Source: Pachypanchax playfairii | Lineage: Eukaryota; Chordata; Actinopteri; Cyprinodontiformes; Aplocheilidae | Reading direction: 5' to 3' | DNA length: 64,000 nt | Assembly (NCBI GenBank): GCA_006937955.1 | Contig: SSNP01000035.1 | Location: 558,001-622,000 of the forward strand | Shown: positions 41,123 through 53,919 of the stretch, piece after piece | How the letters are laid out: each line of letters opens with the position of its first letter | How positions within the stretch are numbered: the first letter of the stretch is position 1 | Translations under genes and position numbers: made by a program | Notes under the pieces: model-generated | The model's input: the letters and a program-made list of their open reading frames with translations, nothing else | Databases searched by the model: none | Told to the model about the DNA's origin: nothing

Positions 41123-44100
41123 ATGGCATCGACTGCAGAACACGACCTGTCTCTGTCTGAAGCAGACAGCAACAAGGAGAAAGCTCAGATGTTTGGGATT
41201 TTGAGGCTGCAAGAGGAGAAAGCTGGTTCTGTTGATAAAGGTAACAGCAGCAGTAACGCAGGGAGAGGCGGAGGTGACGGGCGATGGCAGGCTCCCATCT
41301 TTGCTTTAGCCAGGAAAGCATCTGAGACGATTTCAGGGAGCATTCATGTCCTGCCCAAAGTGTCGGAACACAGGACGTCCCTTCCAGGAGACTGGACAGT
41401 CCAAGGTAGAGTATGCTCAGCATCACGGGGATCCATGAAGAGAGTTTCTATGAGATCTGATGCACATATAACACCTGACTCCCACTGATGTGTGACGAAT
41501 TGAACTAATTCAATTCTACGTCCAATTTTTTGTAAATAAAGCTGTTGTTTACATCTACTTTACAAACACTTATTCATTCAAATTCCTGAGGGATGATTAG
41601 ACTTTGTATTGCAGTTGACTGGGTTTTGTCATTGTTCTGATCGTAATATAAAGCCGTCTGTTTCTCTGTCTTCCTTTTTTGTGTCTTTTTCAGCCTCCCA
41701 CACATTCAGCTAAATATAGTCTGGTGATTGTCAACCTGCTCGTCACAAAATCTGCATTTGAATGACCTGAACGGATCAATGCGACCAGTTATTTTCATAG
41801 GATTTTAAAAGTTTTTCTGATTTCAAGAACAATGGCTTGACTTTGAACTGTGCTGTCCTGGTGATTAGCTACACATTAACTGGAGTTCCACATGTTAATC
41901 ATATAAAAGCACGCCTCTGCATGTAGTTACAACATCAGACCCTGGAGAATTTCCTGATACTTAATGTTGTTTTTTCATAAAGATTCCAGTTTGAAGAGAT
42001 TCCCAGTGGCATATTCATGTATCAACATGTCTGAATATTATGACTTGTCATATTTGGAGTGTTTATTGTGAGCTTTTGTCTTGCAGCCATGCGGGATCCC
42101 ATGACCATGGAGCGAGCAAACCTTCTGAACATGGCAAAGCTCAGTATTAAAGGGCTGATTGAGTCGGCTCTGAGCTTTGGACGAACGCTGGACTCAGACT
42201 ACCCACCTCTGCAGCAGTTCTTTGTGGTCATGGAGCACTGCTTAAAACATGGTCTGAAAGGTGAGAGAGTCAGTGATGTGTGAGTTTTAGGATTTTGTTG
42301 GACTTTGTTCTACCTTGTTGTGTTATGTTTGGAAGTTGCTTGATCTAATGTTCATATGATTTCATGTACTTCTGTTTGAGAAGTTTCTCTGTCTTCCTCC
42401 AGTAAAGAAGTCCTTCCTGGGTTTCAACAAATCCCTGTGGGGTCCTTTGGAGCTGGTGGAGAAACTGTGTCCAGAAGCAGCAGAGATCTCTGCCTCTGTA
42501 CGAGACCTTCCAGGACTCAAGTAAGGAATAAATTCATGCACATACATGATTTTATTCAATTCTACCTAACCTGCTTAGTGTAGTAACACGAGCCACACCA
42601 ATCACACACGGACAAGCTGGAGTAACAGAAGACTGTGACCTGAGCTGGTTCAGGGAAGTACCTGTGGGTTATTTACTTTCACTTCACCTTTCTCCCGCCT
42701 GCTGCCTCATTTTTGGCTATTTAATATAGACACATTGAATAAAAATGTGACAGCCAGGTGTTTGAAAGAGTTTTCCACAACAGTTATCTAATGAAAACAC
42801 GCCTGGTAGCGTATTGTTATATCAATCTGAATGCATACATGTGTAAAACATGTTCAAAGTTGTGGATGATGACTTTTCAGACAGGAAGCTGATTGGGAAA
42901 CATTTACGTTTAGTCTGGTTCAGTAAAATGAGGAACATTTTTGCCTTTTTGCTGAAGACACATTGTTTCCTTTGATAGTGCTGAGTCAGAATAGAAGACG
43001 TGAAGGAACAGACACACTACAAGGTTAGAATCAGAGGTTAGACGCCAGACTGTGGTAACTTTGTCTCTGCCTGCAGTTAAATATGCTGCGTTTGATGCAC
43101 AAAGATAAACGCATAAAAGAAAATCAAGGAATGAAATGTTATCACTTGATGTGCATGTTTGTGTTTAACAGGACTCCGCTGGGCAGAGCTCGAGCATGGC
43201 TGCGTCTGGCTCTCATGCAGAAACGGCTGGCTGACTACCTGAGACTCCTCATCACTCGAAAAGACCTCCTAAGGTACAGCCAAGAGAAAAAACAACAGTT
43301 GGATATGGATAAATGGGTCAATGTTTTTCTAAGAAACTGTTTTCTCTTCATCTCCAGTGATTTTTATGAGGATTCAGCCCTGATGCTGGAGGAGGAGGGC
43401 GCTGTGATCGTGGGCCTGCTGGTAGGCCTGAACGTCATTGATGCTAACCTGTGTGTCAAAGGTGAAGACTTAGACTCTCAGGTAACTGCTTCCTCTTGAT
43501 CTACAGTAAAACAGGCCACTAACCATCTAAACCTGAAACTCTTTATTTAGTGCTGTGGAGTTTCAGGAAGTGCAAACAAGAACTGCCAGTTGTGCCACTT
43601 TATTTTGGCAAAGAGAGAGCTGGTGCTGTGGTGTGATTGGTTCATCTAGTGGGCGGAGACTCTTCTCATTATGTCAATCATCCAGCTCAGTGGTGGTTTG
43701 GCATGTATGTGCTTATTCACTTAGTCTTGGTTTTGTTGTGGTTATTTGGCGATTTCTTTAATTTGTTGAGAACTCCCTCTTGAAGAGTTTGGTGGATTGC
43801 AGTAATTTAAGGCAGGGTGACTCATTTCTTTATATGAAAGATAAAACTCTGTGTTTTACCTAGTCGCTCTGTGGTTCTTTGCTTATCTTATTCATCTTTT
43901 CTGTTCAGGTTGGAGTGATCGACTTCTCCATGTACTTGAAAAATGACATCGATGATTACAGGAGTGAGGAGAGGTCCGACCTGTTACTGTTTCTCCATCA
44001 CTTTATACAGACAGTTTCTTTTTTCTGAATGTGATGCACAGTTTTATGTCTATGTTTCCATGACAACAGAAAAAGCCAAATAGCATCCATCCTGGATCAG

Positions 44101-47100
44101 AAGAACTATGTGGAGGAACTGAACCGACAGCTAAAGTAAGTTTTCTGTACTCGAATATGATGCTGTGAGGGACATGAACTTAAAAATTTCATGACATTTT
44201 GGGGGATTTATTGTGATATAATTAAAAATTAAAAGTATCACTAACTTGCAATAAATACTATTATACAATAAAAGAGTGCAAACACAAGCTGATAAATGTA
44301 AGACTTCAAATATTAATCTGTCGCCTCCTTTTATACTAGAAGTTTAAACTAAAATCATATTCAATTGAAAAATAACTTTATTGCGTGAGCTCACACAATG
44401 TCACAAGGTTTCCTGCGATATTTTAGCAGGCGATTAGTGTCGGACATGTGATCTTTACATGTTACTTTACTTCTTCAAATCAATAAATATTACAGTTGTG
44501 GACGCTTTTCCACATAAATCAAGATGCACAGACTTCCAGTAATAAATTCTCAAATATGCATATTTATGGAATATCGCTGCACAATTTTCAGAAACTTGTA
44601 TTTACAGGAAGTGATAAAACACAGGAACGGAAGATGTTAAGTGATTACTATGGCAGAAAATGGAGAATCAGATCAAGAATCTGTTTCTGATTGTGTGTAT
44701 CTTTTTAAATGAGAAATCGACTCAGTAGAGACGATGTGACGATGTGCACAGCTGTATATGTTTGAGCTGAAACTGGTTCTACAGGCTTCAAGTTCTACTG
44801 ATCAAACACAGTCAGTCTCAGTGTCATCATGATGCTAACAAACCTTACGGATAAACAGCCAGATCAGAAGGAGACATTAGAAAGAAGAGACCAGATTCCA
44901 CCCAGAAATCTGTCATGAGTTACTAATATCTGATCCTAATGTGATCGTGTATGTATCCCCATGATTATCTGGGTTTTTAAGGGTTGTAATTATTCTTACT
45001 AAGTCAAATGAATTAAGGTGTCTGTGTGGTTAAAGCTGTGAATAAAGTAACGTTCACCACACGTCCTTGTGGCAGCAGCTTGTTTCAGAGCGCACAAAGA
45101 TCCTGTTGACCTGAGAGCTGCAGCTCATTTCAAACTCCAGTTGCTTTTCATTTACGTTTCTCTGCTCAGAACTCGGCGTGTTGAGACTGTCACATTCAGT
45201 AAAACAGATTTCTGCACTGATCTTTTTGCATATCACTTTGATTACAGGTTGTTTTGTTCACAGAAAGGATATTTAATGTTTAACTCGTGTCTTTGCTGCT
45301 TGAAAATGTGTTTAACTCAAGCTGCACAGATGAATTCTTTCCACAAGTCAAATCCAACCCACTAAGTCTTTGTGAAGTCTTATATCTCCTCAAGTGATTT
45401 CATCATTTTCAGGGTCAAATTTAGGGAAATACAGTAAAGAATCAGCGTTGCTACAACCACCTGCTATACAGTGTTTTACCATGTTATCAATTAAAACATG
45501 TAAACAAAGAGCTATGTTCCTGCATTTCATCACTTCCTGTTTCAAATTGAGACTGAAACTCATAAAAACATTTAAGTGTCAAACACACAAATCTGCACCA
45601 TGGTTTGTTAAACAAAAATATAATCCCTCTATAAACGTTTTAGTCAGGATGTATTGCATCATTGTACATCATAAATAATAAGTCTGAGGGGTTTCCACGG
45701 CAACACTAAGCAAAGTTTACCACACAAATCTGTTTAAATTCAACACATCTCAGTGTTAAATAGTGTAAATACTACAATCCTGTTCTACACTCTGAATTCA
45801 GGGAATCTGATGTTTTGTGTTTATTATTTATAGTTCCACGGTTCACGGTCTTCAGAGCAGAGTCGACTCGCTGGAGAAGTCCAACTCCAAACTCATAGAG
45901 GAGGTGATAACAACATTTAAAGGTGTCATTTTGAGCATCAACGATGGTTATAACAGTTATTGAATCCTGCATGTGTGTGTGTTTTGCAGCTCGCCATAGC
46001 CAAGAACAACATCATCAAACTGCAGGAAGAAAACCAGCAGCTGAGGAGTGAAAACAACCTGATTCTGATGAAGGCACAGCAGCATTTAGAGGTATAACGA
46101 CAGACTTTGAACATTTTTATTACAGGAACATCAAAACTAAAAGTAGATCTGGATTTAGGATAAGTTCCGGCTCTGATAACATACTTTATTCCTGTTGATG
46201 GTACTTACTCAGGTAACTCAAGGTGACGTATCTGTGGAGAGAGACACGTACAAACAATCTCGTCAGGGTTTGGATGAGATGTACAATGAAGCCAGGAGAC
46301 AGCTGAAAGAGGAATGTCAGCTCAGACAGGTCACACTGTGGATACGAGTAGAACATGTCTGTTGAATACATGTAAAATGAGTTTAATAAGATGGATTCTG
46401 TTCATATTCAGGATGTAGAGAACGAGTTGGTGGCTCAGGTTTCGATGAAACAGGAAATGGAGCTCGCAATGAAACTTCTGGAAAAAGATATTCATGAAAA
46501 ACAGGTCAACACTTATTTTTTAATGTTCCCAGGATAGTTTTCTGGTCTCTCATCAGCAGAAATCCTGTAAAAACATTCATGTGTCACTCTGATGAATGCA
46601 GTTTATTTAATTTATTTAAGTTATTTACTTTTAATCACCAGGACACACTGATTGGACTGAGACAGCAGCTGGACGAGGTTAAAGCCATCAATGTGGAAAT
46701 GTACCAGAAGATGCAGGTAATGTCACAAACGCATGTCATGCTGAGGATGGACAGAAATATTTTCATCAAGATTTTATTTTGTGTAAACGGCAGCCATTTT
46801 TATTTGTTAGTCATCTGATGAGGAGATGAAGAAGAAGAATGACGTGATCAGCCGTCTGGAGGAGAAAACGAATCAGATCACTGCCACCATGAAGCAGCTG
46901 GAGCAGAGGTGAGACACATGATGTGCCACAGTACAACTAAATATCCAAACCAGCTCCACTCCTGATTCACTGTTTATTTATCCGTTAATGTTAAACAAAT
47001 ATTTTAATTAGGATAAAAGTAGGTACCAAAATAAGCTTGATATCTTTTGTAAAAAAATGTTAAATAACTTAATTTAATAATTTCCTGGATCAGATAATGT

Positions 47101-50100
47101 TTAAAAAGCAGCTGTGTGATTAGTTAATAATAAAATGAGGACAAATGATTTAAACAGAATTTTACTTTAATAAAGTTTAGGGTTTCCCCAAGAAAAAAAA
47201 CAGGCCAAAACACTTAACCTTTTTTCAAAATATCTACAATATGATTGTGGGTTTTATCTGATTTAACAGGAACTTTATCTAAGTTTACATCAAAATACTC
47301 TTTTTCAGGAAAAAGCAGATGTGTTAGGTTGGCAGATCATACAAACATCAAACGAGAGGAGAAACACGAGTAATTAATAATTAATTTTCTTTAGAAAACC
47401 CTGCCCTCTTTCATTTTTAATGTCTAATAAGATAATCTACAGAGATCTTTATGCATGCTGAGATACACTGCTCCATATGTCATAATGTTGCTGCCTGCTG
47501 GTTTGTTGATGCTGTATGATCCTTCCTTACCCAATTGTTTCAGAGTCCACACAGTCCATCCGCCCCCTCCCCTCCCATTGGTCAAAAATCTCTGCAGTCT
47601 CATTTGTGATTGGTTGTTTTTGCTGCTCTGAAGGTTTATGTAGGCAGTCGCTGCAGGACATAGCTACAGTTTTAGTGGGAGTTTTGGTTCCTAAAATAAA
47701 ATAGAACCATCTAACATGTAACGAGGGGAACATCCTCCCCTCAGAGGAGAACATGCTGTTCACCAGGGAAGAATGAGAACAGTAAGGGTTTGTCAAACAT
47801 TCATACTGTATCAGAGGAGTATATTTTTCTGTCATCTGTGACCTTCCCCTCCTCCATCTTTCAACCCCTTTAACACCTCGTCATGCTCATTATTAAAGCA
47901 GTTAATTTAAACTGTAGGGATCTGATCAAAGAGGGAACCTGGCAGCCTCAAACTTCTTAGTTTCTGTCTCATTCTCACTTCCTGCTCTGCTTGTGATGTT
48001 CAATCAGACAAAAATGTAAAGTGTAACTTGAGGCCTCTTAGAATACTGATGTATTGACATCCTTTCTTCCTTTCTTTCCTCCCTTCTCCCTCCTTTCCCT
48101 TCATCTCGTTTGTTCCATCCCTCCATTCATTTTGCTCCTTTGAAACCTCCATGGTTGATTATTTTTCTTCTGATTTTATTTTTGCTCCCGCTCCTTCGTG
48201 CAGTGATAAGGATCTGCTCAGTCAGACCAGAACACTCGCCATGTCTTTCGTTAAGTGTGCCAGCACAGACACAGAGCACCAGTACAAGCTAGTCAAGGAC
48301 ATCTCCTTCTGAGGACCGACTGAACCTAAATCCAAAATCCTGGGATTCAAAGAGAACTTAAATTACAGCTTTTATGTTTGATGAAATGAAATCTAAATGA
48401 GAAGATTCTTCCTTTAAAAGTCTCGTTTAGTCTCTTAACAAGCTGCTTGTAACTGGGCAGAGAAGTGTTGAAAAGTTGCTTCTCTAAAGTAGTTTGAAGA
48501 ACTTAAAGATTCATTTTGAGTTATTTATATAGTCTCGTATTCAGGTGTGCACACAAATCCTACACTCCCCCCCTCTGGGATGTAACCACAGGGTCTTTTT
48601 TATAGATATTATGCACAACATGAACAGATACAGTAGGTTGAGACCGGAAAATAATGTCTACCTGGTCCCCCAGACGCACCTGCTTTGTATTGGTTGAGAT
48701 GTCTGAAGAACAGAGTGTGTTCTGTAATGTTCGTTTCAGCTCCTGTGTTAGAAGAAAACATTTAGTTTCACCTTCCAGCCACTGAAAGTCGAGCAGTGGT
48801 GCCAAACTTACTGCGCAGTCTCTCTCAGTGAATTTCTCCTGAAACGGTGGTTTGATCTCAGTAAGGTTCTCTACAGACGTGCAGTCAGACAGGAATGTTT
48901 GTGAGCCTGCTGCTTCCACGCTGCTGCTGGTTTGTGTTGCACCTCCTGACCTGCTTTGAACTGGCTTTCATGACCCTGTCTGTGCCTGAAATCAGCCCCT
49001 CGTGCACTCACACTGAAGTCTTTACTCGTGAACAGCTAAGTCACATCATGTGACAACTGCTGGATGGCACTCCTGGGGGTTTGAGGACGCCATAACATTC
49101 AGTTTATCTTTAACAAATCGGACATTTAAATTGGACAATTTCTGGATTAAAAAATGAAAATACATCTAAAATAATTATTTCCAGATGTTACTTCTGTTAA
49201 TTAATGCTCAGACCTTTTTACAGCATGATCAGATATTCTTTTTTCTACTTTCATTTGTATTTAGTTATTTGATGTTTAAAAAACGCCGGTGAGTAGGCGG
49301 GACTTTCAGACCCACGTCTCTTTTACACAAACTCTGGCTCCAAAAATACAAGATGGAATCTCGTATAAACTGGATATTATGTGGTCAGCTTGGTGGAACC
49401 TAAAGCCTTGGTGTGAATTGTGTTTTGGTTCTGCAGAACAGAACCGTGTATGAACCGGTTACAGAGCGATGAACATCTGTTAAAGCACCTGCGTTGTTGT
49501 ATTGGCTCATGTACTGATGTTTGTGATGTATTAGGATTATAATCCTTCTAACGATTCTAAATCCATGTTTCTAAAACTCTCAGACTATAGAGAAATGAAG
49601 ACCCAGTGCAGCTGTTTAAAACAAACTACTGTCTTTTACCACAGTGATCAATAAAGTTAAATGTTTTGAAAAGAAACGGTTGTGGTTGGAGTTTTTAACC
49701 ATGTTGAACGCTTGCTAAAAATATTAGTGTCAAATTTCAAAGACAGGATAAACTACAAGGTTGTGAGATGATGAGATATTTTAGTTTGAAGATTTTTAGC
49801 CACAAAGCAAATTATGAGTACCGTATTTTTCGGACTATTAGGCGCACCTGAATATAGGCCACGCCCACAAACTTTAAAACTGTCTCTGTAACATGGCTGG
49901 TTAAAAAATAAGAAAAACACAATAGCTACTAGGAAAAGTTTTTGATCGCTATCTTCATCTTCCTCCTGTGCACTAAGCTCACGTGCATGTGCTCTATTTC
50001 CTTCTTAAACAGCCAGATTGATTGTCTTTAACTTGAACGCTGCATCATGTGCATTTCCTCATGTGTTTCCCATGACAAAGGCGTGTGCATGAAGTACAAA

Positions 50101-52472
50101 ATTAAGAATTTGGTGCGTTTGATTTAATTCGAACAGTTTCATTGGTCTGAGGTGAAATGTTTTGGCGTTATGAAGCTTTTTGCCTGTAAAAATCCATAAA
50201 TTAACGGCATCGTTGTTTAAACCGCAGTGTTCAAAGTAGCAGCTTATAGTCCAGATATTACGGTTGTTATTTTTCCCTCCATGTGGAAGAAGATTTTTGT
50301 GTATTTGAATGTAGAAATGTAATGAAAGCTCTTCCTGTGTGAAGGCTGCACTGGGGTCAGCCATTCTTCTTTTATCCAGCTCTTTCCTTCATTTTTTTCA
50401 TTATGCCTCGTCGCCTATTTTTATCCTTATTGTCTTATTTTGTGGCACAAAGTTTTACATTCTGTTGTTGTAACTGAGCAGACTAAAACATGCCCTCCGT
50501 CACCCCAACCTTTTCATCATCACTCCCCTCCATACTTATTACCTTCCTACTTCCCATTATTTTCTGTTTGTATTTTTTAACCCCGCCTCCTGCACACACG
50601 CTTCCCAGATTTTTCTCTCCATGGTCCTGAGTTTGTTCCTGGTTATAATGGTGCAGATTACAGGAGGCAGAGAGGCACCGCAGCTCGGCCGAGGAGGGAT
50701 CCAGGCGCTTCAAGTTGGACTTTGCCAACAAAGCCGACAGCCTTCAGCGGCAAATCGAACTCAGGGAGAAGCAGCTGTAAGCAAATCACCTATAAAGGCC
50801 AGTTGAGCTGTAGACTGTAGACACATTCACTTATTCCTTATTGATCATGTTACCTAGACGATACAACCTGTAATCCATATGCAACAATGTAAATAAATAC
50901 AGTAACATAGGAAAAGAATCAGTGTTCTCTCTCCTACTTACTCATCTGTATATTTCTGGGTGTTTTTTTTGTATTTCTGGTTTTGGTGGACCTCTAGCCA
51001 GCAGCTGGAGACAGACCTGAAGATAGAGAGAGAGTGGAGACAGACTTTACAAAACGATCTGCACAGAGAAAGAGACACGGTGTCTCAGCTCAGCACAGAG
51101 GCGCTGCAGATCAACGGGCTGAAAAAGGTGAAAAGAGAGGAACATGTCATGTATGAGCTGATTAGACTGCTCACGTGTTTGACAACATGTGAAAGATTTA
51201 CCTGAAGTGTTCAACTGTTTACATTCTTTAAATTTCGTTTTTAGGAGTTTCATCGTCTCCAGGATGAAAATATTCAGCTAAAGACCATCTGTGAGGACCA
51301 GGAGCGAGCGCTGGAGGAGCTTGGCTCCAAGCTCAGCGAGTGCGTAAATGCTAATTAAAACTATCGTTATCAGGATGTGTTTCTGTTTTATAAGATTAAT
51401 TGTACAGAAAATACATGTATGAAAGTAAACATACCTGTAGATGGATGATGTTAGTCTGTAATGTTCAGATTAAATCTCTCGTCTTGACTCACACTTGTTT
51501 TTAATGAACTGTGGTGACCGTGACAGGAAACGTCTCGTTCCTTTCACTCTGAAACCGGTTCTTTTTTTTTTCAGATCTAAGCTAAAGATTGAGGACATCA
51601 AAGAAGCCAACAAAGCTCTGCAGGTGAGGTCACAGACAGGCTTCGAATACATTCTCTAACTTTAAAACAGATATCTTGTATGAAACTCTGAAAATAAAGA
51701 TCTAATAGGATCCACTGAAGAACCGCTCAATCTTGACATACTGCGACTCAGTGGTAGAATAAATCACCAGCTGCCTCTTAGAAAAACTCTCTGCCTCACA
51801 TAATGTGAGGAGAGCAAAAATATCATGAAAGACCCGTGTTTCCATGGTTACCACACGTCTAAACTCTCTGACAGACGACACAGAGCTGCCAAAACCCAAA
51901 CCAGGAGACCTGGTGGCAGTTTAATTGTCTCAACTCTCAGAAACATCTCGATCCATTACTTTTTAATTTTCTAATAGAAATATGTTTTTTTTTATTTTGG
52001 CTTTCTGATGGAAAAGCTGATTTATTTAAAGTTTTAACTTTTAAATAAAGAGACTGTTTGGTTGTAGGGCGGTCAAGTTTGGTTGAAGGATAAAGACGCT
52101 ACTCACTGCAAGTTGTGCGAGAAGGAGTTCTCCATTTCAAGACGAAAGGTGAGAACTTTAAATACATTCAACTGAAAAACATCAATTAATGCCAAGTTAG
52201 AAATCCTCATTCATTTAGTCAAATAATTATTCCTTCTAATTTAATTGAAATCCCTCCAGTTTTACAGAAACAGCATGAAGTTCTGGACGTATCGTAGGAC
52301 AGAAACTGTTCTGTTTGTCTGTTCACAGCATCACTGCAGGAACTGTGGGGAGATTTTCTGTAACAGCTGCTCAGACAACGAGCTTCCTCTGCCAGCATCT
52401 CCCAAACCGGTCCGAGTCTGTGACACCTGCCACGCCCTCCTGCTCCAGCGATGCTCCTCCACCACAACATGA
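41123..52472 (+). CDS. rufy2: RUFY2: RUN and FYVE domain-containing protein 2
   Basis: Nineteen exons join in phase into 701 aa: 41123-41405, 42087-42260, 42403-42520, 43172-43273, 43358-43481, 43909-43973, 44070-44135, 45834-45903, 45990-46091, 46213-46329, 46412-46504, 46642-46716, 46811-46908, 50657-50776, 50998-51127, 51245-51339, 51575-51623, 52068-52148, 52329-52472. Residues about 95-250 form the RUN domain ([54 protein letters not shown]). Residues about 265-620 are coiled coil. Residues 628-701 form a FYVE finger with WLKD, RKHHCRNCG and RVCDTC, so all three PI3P-binding signatures and four CxxC pairs are present. The sequence matches recalled human RUFY2 more closely than RUFY1 or RUFY3. 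RUFY proteins act on endosomes as effectors of small GTPases. Exon 1 carries APIFALARKA, which resembles RUFY1 and is not in the short human RUFY2 start. ATG at 42089 could start a shorter form. Intron 13 (46909-50656) holds an alternative last exon and a MITE. Confidence 0.95.
44136..45833. other. rufy2 intron 7, nothing recognised
   Basis: A 1.7-kb intron separating the RUN-domain part from the coiled-coil exons. I see no repeat family, exon or RNA gene that I can name in it. Confidence 0.5.
48204..48312 (+). CDS. rufy2: Alternative last exon of rufy2 giving a FYVE-less form
   Basis: After a good acceptor (CTCCTTCGTGCAG) the frame left open by exon 13 (ending CAG AG, phase 2) continues as SDKDLLSQTRTLAMSFVK plus 18 more residues and stops with TGA at 48310-48312. 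Joined to exons 1-13 it gives 531 aa, the last 36 unique, keeping RUN and half of the coiled coil but losing FYVE. The start of this tail parallels the recalled short-isoform end of human RUFY3 (LEQSEKDLVKQAKTL), including the same junction after LEQ. The normal route to exon 14 (50657) uses the identical phase (LEQ-RLQEAE). A poly(A) signal follows at 49650. Confidence 0.78.
49650..49655 (+). terminator. rufy2: Poly(A) signal for the short rufy2 transcript
   Basis: AATAAA about 1.34 kb after the alternative stop and about 1 kb before the next constitutive exon. It is well placed to end a transcript that uses the 48204-48312 exon. Confidence 0.5.
49819..50264. mobile_element. MITE-type DNA transposon with CGGACTAT inverted ends
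   Basis: The left end reads ACCGTATTTTTCGGACTAT followed by TAGGCGCA. The right end, on the minus strand, reads ACCGTAATATCTGGACTATA followed by AGCTGC. These are clear imperfect terminal inverted repeats about 25 bp long around a 400-bp noncoding core. Repeats with ACCGTAATTTTCGGACTATAA ends are widespread in fish and other vertebrates. No clear target-site duplication is visible, and I do not assign a superfamily. It lies in rufy2 intron 13, just downstream of the short-form poly(A) signal. Confidence 0.85.
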
Positions 52473-53857
52473 GGAAGAGCCGTCGCTGCCAGGACCTAAA
52501 AACAGCCACCTCCAGACCTCTACCGTGTGTGTGCTGCTGAAAGTGGACAACATGCTCTAAACATGTGTTTTTGTTTTGATCAGGTTGAATGAACAGTGTC
52601 TGCATCATGCTGTTGCTCTGTAAGAAGAGTACATGAACCAAGCACAGGAGAGCAGTGAGTACTGTTTAAAATGGGCTCAAACGTCCAACTTGATTTCTAA
52701 TGAGTTTGACTTATGAACCGAAACCCGGCAGTAGAGTCAAAAACCACACGAGTCTGGGTGTGAAGAACTTTAAAGATTTAAAAAATAAGGAAACGGTGGT
52801 TAAATATATGAAGGTGGAACAAGAAGCCTGTTGTTCATTGTTAAAGTTGGTTATGAAACAAAAAAAACTAATTTGAAAGTGAAATTGTTCCGTCTTGTTC
52901 TGCTAAATGCAGATGAGTTTCTGAACCCAAACTGTACTGAATCTATTAACTCCAAACAAACCAGACGACCTTCTTTAGAGTGAAATGATCTCGGAACTAA
53001 GATCAATGTTTACACAAGTTTTCAACATGAAAGCACATTTACAGGATACATGACTAGTTTTTGTTCTGCTGTGCCACGACATGAGATGTCTTAGTTTACT
53101 TGCCTTTATTTTGACAGCAGTTATTTAAGAGGACAGATGTGCGTCTCACTTTACGGGACTCGTCTTGTGTCTAACAACACACGCTTCCTGATGAGATTCT
53201 GACAGTTTATTTTAACGGTGCCATTTAAAACTGTCCAAACAGTGACTTTTAATTCCATTTCTCATGCTGCCAAAATGAAACTGTGTAGAAAAATATTTCT
53301 ATATAAAAAGTTATCATTTCAACGTAGCAACACTAGCCAATTATTTGGAAAAATTCTGCTTTAAAAGGACAAAGAGCAACAATCTGCATCATTTTGTGTT
53401 GACGAAACGACTTAGAAACATGTGACAATGTTTTTTCAGAAATAATTTGGTTTTATATTGTTTATTCCAACGTTTACCTACAAGTTCAGGTGACCTGTCG
53501 AAACATTTACTGCTGCTGTATTAAATGTGTGAAACTAAGTTTTTGTCATCAGTTCTGAGTGATGGATTTTATTTGGAGGTTTGGCACATATTTTGGTTTT
53601 GCACTTCAATGTTTACAATCTGTGACCTTGTACAAACTGGAAGTTTTAATTTCGGTGTAACTTCAGTTTACAAGTACAAGCAAACGTTTTTCAACTGAAC
53701 CCAGATGTTTGTTTAACGTCGACCTTGTAAATCTCCCAGTTTTTACAGACTTGTACAGTGTTGATATGTTTAAGTTCTAATATTAAGTCTTTTGTCTCGA
53801 CTGTAGCAGTTTGATTAAATCAAGGCAAAAACAAAATGTCTGTTTCATATCGTTGTG

Positions 53858-53863
53858 AATAAA
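53858..53863 (+). terminator. rufy2: Poly(A) signal of full-length rufy2
   Basis: AATAAA about 1.39 kb after the rufy2 stop codon, the last canonical signal before the oppositely transcribed hnrnph3. Confidence 0.6.
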
Positions 53864-53913
53864 GTTTCCTGCAACTAAAACGTCAAGAAGCAGAAAGGCA
53901 ATTAAATATAAAA

Positions 53914-53919
53914 TTTATT
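53914..53919 (-). terminator. hnrnph3: Poly(A) signal of hnrnph3
   Basis: TTTATT on the plus strand, AATAAA on the minus strand, about 835 bp after the hnrnph3 stop. It is the last minus-strand hexamer before the rufy2 3' end. Cleavage 10-30 bp further on would fall almost on the rufy2 cleavage site. Confidence 0.6.
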
